From assembly GCA_016927865.1 (NCBI GenBank), contig JAFGLU010000122.1:1-64000 (forward strand): a stretch of DNA of 64,000 bases, in the 5' to 3' direction. The notes under the pieces are model-generated. The model saw only the letters and a program-made list of their open reading frames with translations, was not told the DNA's origin and did no database searches. Shown in pieces: positions 49,901-58,505 of the stretch (its first letter is position 1; the number at the start of each line of letters is the position of its first letter). This DNA comes from Anaerolineaceae bacterium (GTDB lineage: Bacteria; Chloroflexota; Anaerolineae; Anaerolineales; Anaerolineaceae). Position numbers and translations under genes: made by a program.

Positions 49901-52267
49901 GTTGAGATCGCTTCGATAAACGCCCATGTTGTAGTCATAGGGACTGTAACCGTCCAGGCCAATGGGCAAAACGTCATCCCAACTACTTTCATTCACCGGT
50001 ACGTTGCCATAAACCACTATTTGCCCCGGTCCTTGCAGCACCTCGACGCGTAAAATGTACTGCCTGTCCAGCTCTAGCACGGCCGGTGTGGCAAATTCAA
50101 AGCGGTACGGCTCGCCCTTCACATCGTCCAGCGCCTGGAAGCTGCTTGTCACCTCGGCTTCGGCCAGGGTCTCATTGCCCTCTGGGTTCACCACCGACAG
50201 GCGCAAGGTCTTTTCCTCAGGCAAGTTCTCCCAATCCAGAATTCTGCGCACATTCACGGCGTTCAACTCGCCCGCATAAGCTGCCCGGAAGTATATTTCG
50301 TAATTGCGCTCCACCGTCATGGTGTGCATCGGATCCGGCAGCGCTTGCTTGAAGACGCCTTCCTGTGTAGCAATCGACAGGCGCATTTGCCCAATCAGGT
50401 CAACCGCCATGCCCTGCCCCACCAGTTCATAAACCAGGACATAGTTGTGCCCGGCTTGCACCTCCACCTGCGGCTGCAAGTCGAAACTAAAGCTGCGCCC
50501 GCGGTCGCTGCCCTCTTCCGCGAATGTATCCTGAAGCACTGCCGAGGACAGCACGTTTTCACGATTGTCTCCGTCGCGCAACGTGATCATCATGGTCTTC
50601 ATCTGGCTGTCGTTCAGCCGATCACGGATATGGTCAAAACTCAAATTGGTGAAGAGGCCTGATTCCTGAGGCGTGAAGGCAATCGTGATAGGCTCCTCCG
50701 CCACCAGTCGCCCACCAATCTGGTAAGCCAGGGGCTGGTTGGCCGTCCCGTCGACCGTTTCCATTTCCAGTGTCAACGGCCCGGGTATGTTCTGGTAGAT
50801 CCAACGGCTGGCCTCCACGCGCGTCACCGGTCGCGTATAAATCCGCGTGAAAGCATACGCATATGCAAAGGTGCCTAACACCACAACCACACCCGTGAGT
50901 GCCGCCGCGGCTTTCATGAAAGCAGACCCGCGCTGTTTGCCCTTTTCCCACAGCGCAAACACCGCCCAGGCGGCAATAATCGCCAGAGTGGGATAAATCA
51001 ACAACTGGTAACGCATGGTCCGCGACAGAAGCGTGGATTGCCAGACGAAGTACATCCCCGTCCAGCCCCACAACAGGGCATGTTTGTGCCACTCGCCCTT
51101 GATGAACACCCGTCGCCCCATCCACAGGAAACCCGCGATGCTCAACATCCCCAGGGGCAAACCTAACCCCCACACGATCATGTTCTGCCCCGAGAACCAG
51201 ATCGGGCGGCGCGCCCACTGCAAGGCAGGCGGGAAATCCACATCGCCGCCGCTTTGCGCCGCCAGTGATTCCATTGTGTCTTTCCACTTTTCGCTGAGAA
51301 AAACGTGGAAAAATGTCGGTCCGTTAAAGGCATAGGGCTGGAAGATGCGGAAGGTGAGCAAGCATAAGATGCCTGCAATGGCCAAATTTCGCAAATACAC
51401 ACTCACCATGTGCTCGCGCTGCTCGCTGCTCAGCTTGAGATAGCTGATCAAGGCCGCAGCCGGCAGCAGCAGCACCAGCGGCGCGGTGTTGATCTTGCTC
51501 GCCAGCGCCCAGCCCATGGCAATGCCAAACATGGCATAGGGGACGAGCGTGCCCCAATGCCGCCACAGACCGTTGATCCACGAATCGCCTGCCTTCAACT
51601 CCGGCCCTGCTGGCTTTCCATCCTGCGGCAATATCCGCACAGCAAAGTAAATGGCCAGAATGGCAAACGTGTTACTGAAGGTGTCGGTGGTCCAGTAATG
51701 TGACAACTGGATTTGCAGCACCGCAAACGCGGTGAAGGTCGCCGCCAGCAAAGCCAGGCGCGGTTTTTGATACAGCCGGTTAGCAATGAGATATACCAGC
51801 AAGATGGTCAACAAGTCCATAAAGCCAGACAACTGCCTTCCCACCAGGTAAATCTCGCCGTAGCCGGTCTGCTCGAGCAGTTCAGCGGTAATGCGCACCA
51901 TAAACAACGGCAGCGTGCCATATACATAGAAGCCATAGCCGCGGTTGTTCGGGTTCAGTGTCGACATGGCAGTATCGAAATAGCGCCCTTCGTTGCCTTC
52001 GGAGGTAATCCCGCTGGCGACCATCGTCAAGAAGCGCTCATCGGGGTGCAGGTGCTGGTTTTCGTCCCAATCCACGCCCACAAAGCGGAAATATGCGCCC
52101 AGAATCAGAATGCCAATCAGCAGAATGTCCCAGGCCAGCGACAACGACCCTGATTTACGCCTGGGCGTCGGCGGCGCAGCAAGCTCAGCAGGCGCCTCGG
52201 CAGGCTGCTCCAGCGGGGTTTCATTCACAGGTTGTTCCGGTAGTAATTCTTGGTTCATGTCACCCAT
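46946..52267 (-). CDS. 1773-aa fusion: N-terminal GT39-like glycosyltransferase plus C-terminal DUF2298/YYY domain
   Basis: N-term [14 protein letters not shown]...; C-term [38 protein letters not shown]. Confidence 0.87.
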   Translation of the reverse strand: [1773 protein letters not shown]

Positions 52268-52280
52268 ATTTCGCTTCCCT

Positions 52281-54431
52281 CTACTGGCTCGCTGGAACGA
52301 AGTAAATCATAAAGTCTTTGCCGTCAAATCCGGATGTATAGCGGCTCAGATTGCCGTTTGGATAGACCCGCAGCAGTTCGATATAGGTATTTTGATCGTC
52401 AGGGCGGAAGAGGAACATCTTGGGCCGCGGATCGGTGCTGGTCAAGGCGATTTGTTCCATCGGTAGGGCATAATCGCGCCCCGGGAAACCCGCCTGAATG
52501 CCCACCAGCCGGGTGTCCACCCAATGCGGATACGGGATCACGTAAGCTGTGTCGTAACTGCCGATCGAGGTCGCAAAGTTATAGACCACTTTGCCAATCT
52601 GGGAGGTGTTCCAGGCGCCGTTCAGGAACTGCGTCTTGAACGTATCAAACACCAGCGAGTAATTTTGCATCGAAATCAGCATCACCAGGTAAACGCCGAT
52701 GATAAAAGTGGGCCACTGCCGCAACGGGGTAGCCTTAAACCGCACATTGATGGTCCGCAAGAAGCCTTCTAACCCAATCGCCGCGATGATGAACACCGGC
52801 ACAATGGCTGCCCCGGTGCGGTTGAGAGAAGGATTCTCTTCGGGGAAAGCCAGCGACAGGATCGAAGGCATCATCAGCAAAGGCACCGATACCAGCAAGA
52901 ACAGGTCCAGCCAGTGCCGCCGGCGAACGTACCGCGCCGCCACCAACACCGTCCCCAAAAAGTACAACCCGCCGGTAACCGCATCCAGCGCCGGGCGCCC
53001 AGGAATGGAGTGGACCCAAATGTTTCCGTTGTCCCACCAGAACATCACCCAGGCTTTCCACAGGTTAGAGAAGAACACCTGCCACACCGGCATGGGGATG
53101 GCCCGTTCGACATCCGTCAGCCGGGTCATGGCCCGGTAAGAGAACCAATCGGGATTGTCAAACCAATACCGTAACAGCGGCACAAAGACAATCAAAGAGA
53201 CAAAGGCCAGCGCGTACAGGCCCATCATGGTTTGGACGCGGTTGCCCTTCGACTGCCGGTGCAGCAAGTAAATGCCAATCGCCGCCAGCACCACGAACGG
53301 CAGGAAGCGGGCCGGGCTGTATCCATGCAGGCCCACCCCCAGGAAAATTCCCGAAAGGATAAAATCCTGAAGCTTGCGGGTGCGCAGGCCGCGCAGCAGG
53401 AAGTACAGCATGGGCGCCGCAAACAGCGGGTAGATGGGAAAGCGCAGCCCAATTCGGGAGATCAGGTTCGGCCAATAAGCCACCCCCGCCATGAGCATGG
53501 CCAGCAGCCCCACCCAGCGGTTACCAACTTCCTTGCCGGTCAGGTAGATGAACGGCAGAGTCAAGAACCCGCACAGCGCTGTGCCTAATTTCAGGCTCAG
53601 AAAGCTCAGCCCGGTACCGAAAAAGGTGGCCACAAAGGCTGTCAGGTACATCTGGAAGGCTTCGCGCCCGGTGTTGCGCACAAAGAAAACCGGCCGCTGC
53701 CCATTGAGCACGTCGCTCACGTCCAGCAGCTTTTCGGCATGGTCGCTAAACGGCTCGCCCGGAATGCCGTTCAAGTCGACAAAGCGGTAAAGAGCGCCAA
53801 AGGCCAACACGGCAATCACCAGCAGCGTCCAAACATTCACACGAATCTCCGCAGGCTGGTCCGCCCGTTGGCGGGTCGTTCCCTTTACATTAGGAAGCAA
53901 GCTGATGATACCCAGGGTCAGCGACGACAGCCACAGTGTCACATTCCAGGCCGTGAAGCGGTTATCTTGAAAGAAAGCAAAACCCAGCAGCATCAAAATC
54001 ACCGAACCGCCCAGCATGAACAGGCGCCAATTCGCCATCGCCGGCAGGCGCATAGGCTCGTCCGCTTCTTCGGGCCGCCGAGCCAGCTTCCACTCGCCCT
54101 GCCAAAAAGCCCACACCGCCAGAACCGCCGCCAACAAGTACAAAGCCAGGCCTATCTCCAGGTTGCGGGCCGGCGGCTCGAGCATCGACTGCGCCAACAA
54201 TGCCGCGATCACAGAAGTCGCGGTGCGCCAGGGCCAGGGCAAGGCCGGGGCTTTGATCACAGGGATCGCCGCGGCGGGCGCAGTTTTCTCGATGTCGGCT
54301 TCCGCCATGACAACTTCTCCCTCTTCAAGCACCGATTGTTCCGCCACCAATTCGGGCGGAATGACAATCTTCTCCTTGTGGAAGGGATTTAGTTTCGCTT
54401 TCAGGTAATCAAGAACACTTGGCTCATCCAT
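52281..54431 (-). CDS. GT39/PMT_2-like membrane glycosyltransferase
   Basis: NGIPGEPFSDHAEKLLDVSDVLNGQRPVFFVRNTGREAFQMYLTAFVATFFGTGLSFLSLKLG. Confidence 0.8.
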   Translation of the reverse strand: MDEPSVLDYLKAKLNPFHKEKIVIPPELVAEQSVLEEGEVVMAEADIEKTAPAAAIPVIKAPALPWPWRTATSVIAALLAQSMLEPPARNLEIGLALYLLAAVLAVWAFWQGEWKLARRPEEADEPMRLPAMANWRLFMLGGSVILMLLGFAFFQDNRFTAWNVTLWLSSLTLGIISLLPNVKGTTRQRADQPAEIRVNVWTLLVIAVLAFGALYRFVDLNGIPGEPFSDHAEKLLDVSDVLNGQRPVFFVRNTGREAFQMYLTAFVATFFGTGLSFLSLKLGTALCGFLTLPFIYLTGKEVGNRWVGLLAMLMAGVAYWPNLISRIGLRFPIYPLFAAPMLYFLLRGLRTRKLQDFILSGIFLGVGLHGYSPARFLPFVVLAAIGIYLLHRQSKGNRVQTMMGLYALAFVSLIVFVPLLRYWFDNPDWFSYRAMTRLTDVERAIPMPVWQVFFSNLWKAWVMFWWDNGNIWVHSIPGRPALDAVTGGLYFLGTVLVAARYVRRRHWLDLFLLVSVPLLMMPSILSLAFPEENPSLNRTGAAIVPVFIIAAIGLEGFLRTINVRFKATPLRQWPTFIIGVYLVMLISMQNYSLVFDTFKTQFLNGAWNTSQIGKVVYNFATSIGSYDTAYVIPYPHWVDTRLVGIQAGFPGRDYALPMEQIALTSTDPRPKMFLFRPDDQNTYIELLRVYPNGNLSRYTSGFDGKDFMIYFVPASQ

Positions 54432-54482
54432 AAATCTCTCGCTGTGGGTCGGGATGCTGGAAAGTCAAAACAAGTATAGTAG

Positions 54483-55268
54483 TTATCCCGCGCGGCGGGC
54501 AACATAAAATGTATACGAACCCTTGGGATGCTTCGGCTCGCTGGTATAAACCCATTCGATCAATTTTCGGGTCAGTGCCAGGTTCCACTTCGTCGGCGCC
54601 AGAATCCACTTGCGAAACAGGCCGTGCGCCACCAGCGAAGGCAGTCCCAGATAGTGGCCCCATTCCAGCACGTGCAGCGCTTTAGGTGAAAAGTAATCCC
54701 AGCTTTGCTCCAGCCTGAAGCCGGTCCGCTCCAGGCGCGCCGTCCAGGTGGGCACGTCATCGCAGTGATGATGGCGGGAAATCTTGTTAAAGAACGCCCG
54801 GTAGGCGTTCCCCAATCCGCGCAAGCCAATCCGGTCAAAGAAGCTGGATATCGATAGGTTCGGCAAGAAGTTCTGATTAGGCACACAGAACAAGAACAGA
54901 GCACCCGGCCGCAGCACGCGCGCCAGGTCTACCAGCACCGCGTCCAGATCGGGAATATGCTCCAACACCGAATTGCTCACCGCGCTGTTAAAGTAGCCCT
55001 CATCGAACGGCAAGGTGTCACCGGAGCCCTGCACCACCATGCGGTACACGTCCAGCTTGACCGCCTTACGAACTGGTCCCGTCCACGGGTCCACGCCCAC
55101 ATCCAGAGGCTGGTCGAAGGTGACCATAGCAAAGTCGCCATCGCCGCATCCCAAATCCAACACCGGGCTGGTCAGGTCAAAATCCTGGTAGAAGCGCGAT
55201 TCAACCGCCCGCAGCACACCGCGGAAATACGGCAAATCTTTCAAGTTTAGCCACAAGTAATCTTTCAT
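54483..55268 (-). CDS. Class I SAM-dependent methyltransferase
   Basis: VLDLGCGDGDFAMVTF; SNSVLEHIPDLDAVLVDLARVLRPGALFLF. Confidence 0.9.
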   Translation of the reverse strand: MKDYLWLNLKDLPYFRGVLRAVESRFYQDFDLTSPVLDLGCGDGDFAMVTFDQPLDVGVDPWTGPVRKAVKLDVYRMVVQGSGDTLPFDEGYFNSAVSNSVLEHIPDLDAVLVDLARVLRPGALFLFCVPNQNFLPNLSISSFFDRIGLRGLGNAYRAFFNKISRHHHCDDVPTWTARLERTGFRLEQSWDYFSPKALHVLEWGHYLGLPSLVAHGLFRKWILAPTKWNLALTRKLIEWVYTSEPKHPKGSYTFYVARRAG

Positions 55269-55274
55269 CCCACC

Positions 55275-56447
55275 CTACCCTTCTACCATTAATTCGCCGC
55301 GCATTTCGGCAAACAGCTTTTCATATTCGATCGCGATCGCATCGGGCGAGTACATTTCCGCGATCGGCCCGGCCGGCCGGCGGAACTTTTCCACGTCCGC
55401 CAGCACTTCCAGCGCCGAAGCAGCCAGCCCGTCGACGTCGCCAATCTCAAAGATGCGCCCCATCTCGTGCCGCTTCACCGGGATGCGCACCCCCGGCAGG
55501 TTAGAGGTCACGCAAGGCACCCCGTTCAGCATCGACTCGATCTGCACCAGCCCAAAAGCCTCGGTCGAGTTCAGGCTGGGCAGCACGTGCAAGTCAATGT
55601 TGGCGAAAAAGGCCGCCGCCTGGCGTGGGTCCAGCGCGCCCAAAAAGCGCCAACTGCCCTCTTTTTGCAGTCGCTCCAATTCTGGCGCGAGCCGCGCCCA
55701 GTACTGCTCTTCGCCCATGATGTTCTGATACGGACCGCCAAACCACACCACCGCCTTCGGATGGGCTTCCAAAATCTTGGGCAGCGCCCGCATCAGGATT
55801 TCTACGCCCTTCTCGGTGGCAAAGCGCGCCATCATGCCAATGATCGGGCCGCGCCCGTCGGGATTGTGTTTCTCGCCGAAGGCTTTCACCTCGTCCGCGC
55901 TCACCTCGGGCAGTTCCACCGGCGGGGGAATTACGTGCAACTTGCGCAGATAGCGCTTCAAATACGACGAATTCACGGCGTAATCTTCGGTGTAGGTCAC
56001 AACGCGGTGCGTCGAGAGCGCCGCCAGGTTGTTCATCACCCGCACGGCCTGATTGGCCGCCCAACTCACCACGCCGGAGGGCATGCGCAGGTCACAGTGG
56101 TAAGTGATCACCGTCGGCTTGCGCAGCAGCCGCCCGCGCAAGGCCACCCCCGCCGCGTCGAACTGCGGCAGGTGCAACTGGATCACGTCATGCTCCAGCA
56201 CCAGCTTGCTGGCCAGCGCTCCAAAGGTGGGCATGATCACGCCTTTGCTCAGCCGAAAAGCCACCGGCGCGCGCACAATGCGCACCCCGTCCAACACTTC
56301 TTCACGCGGCAAATCGGGTTGATACTGCGAGGTCAACACGGTCACCTGGTGCCCGCGCCGCGCCCAGGCCTTGGCCAACCGCTCGGCGTAGATGGTCAAA
56401 CCGCTGATGTGAGGGCGGTAGTAGGTTAGGACGACTAGAATACGCAT
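55275..56447 (-). CDS. GT4 family glycosyltransferase
   Basis: ERLAKAWARRGHQVTVLTSQ; MARFATEKGVEILMRALP; SLNSTEAFGLVQIESMLNGVPCVTSNLPGVR. Confidence 0.93.
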   Translation of the reverse strand: MRILVVLTYYRPHISGLTIYAERLAKAWARRGHQVTVLTSQYQPDLPREEVLDGVRIVRAPVAFRLSKGVIMPTFGALASKLVLEHDVIQLHLPQFDAAGVALRGRLLRKPTVITYHCDLRMPSGVVSWAANQAVRVMNNLAALSTHRVVTYTEDYAVNSSYLKRYLRKLHVIPPPVELPEVSADEVKAFGEKHNPDGRGPIIGMMARFATEKGVEILMRALPKILEAHPKAVVWFGGPYQNIMGEEQYWARLAPELERLQKEGSWRFLGALDPRQAAAFFANIDLHVLPSLNSTEAFGLVQIESMLNGVPCVTSNLPGVRIPVKRHEMGRIFEIGDVDGLAASALEVLADVEKFRRPAGPIAEMYSPDAIAIEYEKLFAEMRGELMVEG

Positions 56448-56459
56448 AAGCTGAATTGG

Positions 56460-57500
56460 TTACCCCTCGAACAAACCCGGATTCTCTTGCACCCACTGGT
56501 ACAGGCGGCGGATGCCTTCTTCGACGCCTACCTTCGGGCGCCAGCCTAACTCGGCCTCGGCCTTGCGCACATCCGCGACAAACACACGCTGATCGCCGGG
56601 GCGCCAATCGCCTTGCGCTGTGGGCAGCGTCTTGCCGGCCAGCTTTTCCAGCAGCGGCCCAAACTCGGTCCAAATCGCCAAAATGTTTTCGGCCCCGCCC
56701 CCCACGTTATACACAGTTCCCGCAGCGTGGTCGATTTGAGCCACTGCGGCGTCGTAGGCATTTAGCAAGTCTTCCACATACAGGACATCCCGCACCTGCT
56801 TGCCGTCACCGTAGACTGTGATGGGCTTGCCCGTCAGGGTGGCGATAACGAACCACGCCACCCAGCCCTGGTCTTCCACGCCAAACTGGCGCGGGCCATA
56901 GATGCAGCTCTGCCGGAACACTACCGTGGGCAGATCATAGATGCGCGCATAATCGCGCACGTACTGGTCGCCGCAGCCTTTCGAACAGCCGTAAGGCGAG
57001 TGGAAATCGAGCGGATGGGTTTCAGGGATGCCGTAAGGGTAATCGGCGTAGGCGTAGCGGGTGCGCTCTTCCACCACGCGCACATCTTCCATCCCGCCGT
57101 AGACCTTATTGGTCGACGCGTAAATGAAAGCCGGGTTGCGCCCCGAAAGACGCGCCGCCTCCAGCACGTTGAAAGTGCCCTGCGCATTGATCTCAAAATC
57201 CTCGCGCGGATTGATCACCGAAGTGGTCACCGCTACCTGCCCCGCCAGATGCACGACCACGTCGGCATCGGCGGCAGCCTGCTGGATGGCGTTCGCATCG
57301 CGAATATCCCCTTCCACCAAACGGAAAGCTCCTTCGCCAAACGTTTCGCGCAGCCAGGCCAGATTCTTGCGCGAACCGCCCCGGGATAAGTTATCAAAGA
57401 CTGTGACCGTCTCGCCGCGCGAGAGCAGCCGGTGAACATAATTCGAGCCGATGAACCCGGCTCCCCCCGTCACCAGATATTGTCCTGCCATGTGGTTCAA
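56460..57500 (-). CDS. NAD-dependent sugar epimerase, CDP-paratose 2-epimerase-like
   Basis: YLVTGGAGFIGSNYVHRLLSRG; PLDFHSPYGCSKGCGDQYVRDYARIYDLPTVVFRQSCIYGPRQFGVEDQGWVAWF. Confidence 0.85.
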   Translation of the reverse strand: MNHMAGQYLVTGGAGFIGSNYVHRLLSRGETVTVFDNLSRGGSRKNLAWLRETFGEGAFRLVEGDIRDANAIQQAAADADVVVHLAGQVAVTTSVINPREDFEINAQGTFNVLEAARLSGRNPAFIYASTNKVYGGMEDVRVVEERTRYAYADYPYGIPETHPLDFHSPYGCSKGCGDQYVRDYARIYDLPTVVFRQSCIYGPRQFGVEDQGWVAWFVIATLTGKPITVYGDGKQVRDVLYVEDLLNAYDAAVAQIDHAAGTVYNVGGGAENILAIWTEFGPLLEKLAGKTLPTAQGDWRPGDQRVFVADVRKAEAELGWRPKVGVEEGIRRLYQWVQENPGLFEG

Positions 57501-58504
57501 TCTCCCTTCGAGATTTGTGTATCAGCTTCACCAGCCAGGTGGATCTCACTCAACATGCGCCCGTCTTGGGCCAGACCAATGAGGCCAAAGATGGCGCCGC
57601 TGATAATCTGCAAGATGCGCATCAGCAGGGCAAAGGCCAGCGCCACCGATGCCGAAACACCCAGCACGCCCAGCGCCCCCACCACGGCGGCTTCCAAAAT
57701 CCCCAGCCCGCCCGGCGCCGAAGGCACCGCCATGCCCAGCGCGGCGATCCCATCGATGAACATCATCCACCAGAAAGGCGCGCCGGGTTCGAACATGATC
57801 AGCATAATGTAGTGCATCCCAATCCACTGCGCCCAGGCGAAGGCAATCCAACCCATTGCGGTCAAGAAGCGGCGCGGCGAGGTCAGCGCGCTCAGGCCTT
57901 CCAGCAGCGAATCCAGCCGCGGCAGCACCAGTCGCTTGATTTTGTCAAAACGCGCGGGCAATTTCTCCAGCCAGCCATGCACCCGGTCACGGAAGCGCGC
58001 CAGCAGGTACAGACCCAGCAAGCCCAATAGCACCACGACCATCGAGATCGCCGCGGCCGGGCCGGCCCAATCCAGCCCCAAAGCCAGGGGCAGGGTGGTC
58101 AGCACCAGCGCCGCCGCCACTGCCACGTCGAAGGCCCGCTCGATGACAATGCTCGAAAGCACCTGGAAAGGGCTGATCTTCAACTCGCGGCCCATGAACA
58201 CCGCTCGCCCCAACTCACCGGCCTTGAGCGGAAACAGGTAATTCAACAGGTAGCCTTCCTGGATGATCAGGTACGTTCGCCAGATGGGCGGTTTGGCCCC
58301 CAACAGCACCCGCCAGGCCATGGCCCGACTGAACCCCGAGAGCACCAGGATCAAGAAAGAAATAATCATGTTGACCGGTTTGGCGGCTCTTAAAGCCTCC
58401 GTCAAACCCTCAAACGTCGCCAGGCGGAACACCAGCACCAGCGCCACCACGCTGATCAGCACGCCCGGCAGCCAGCGCCGGACGTTCCGCCATTGGCGCA
58501 TCAT
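57497..58504 (-). CDS. Lysylphosphatidylglycerol synthase TM-like (UPF0104) flippase/transporter
   Basis: LSGFSRAMAWRVLLG...GYLLNYLFPLKAGELGRAVFMGREL. Confidence 0.85.
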   Translation of the reverse strand: MMRQWRNVRRWLPGVLISVVALVLVFRLATFEGLTEALRAAKPVNMIISFLILVLSGFSRAMAWRVLLGAKPPIWRTYLIIQEGYLLNYLFPLKAGELGRAVFMGRELKISPFQVLSSIVIERAFDVAVAAALVLTTLPLALGLDWAGPAAAISMVVVLLGLLGLYLLARFRDRVHGWLEKLPARFDKIKRLVLPRLDSLLEGLSALTSPRRFLTAMGWIAFAWAQWIGMHYIMLIMFEPGAPFWWMMFIDGIAALGMAVPSAPGGLGILEAAVVGALGVLGVSASVALAFALLMRILQIISGAIFGLIGLAQDGRMLSEIHLAGEADTQISKGD

Positions 58505-58505
58505 T

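Noticed and set aside
48977-50053. 358-aa Gln/His-rich plus-strand ORF
   Set aside because: Antisense to the large GT39-YYY gene; low-complexity composition expected of a reverse-strand frame.
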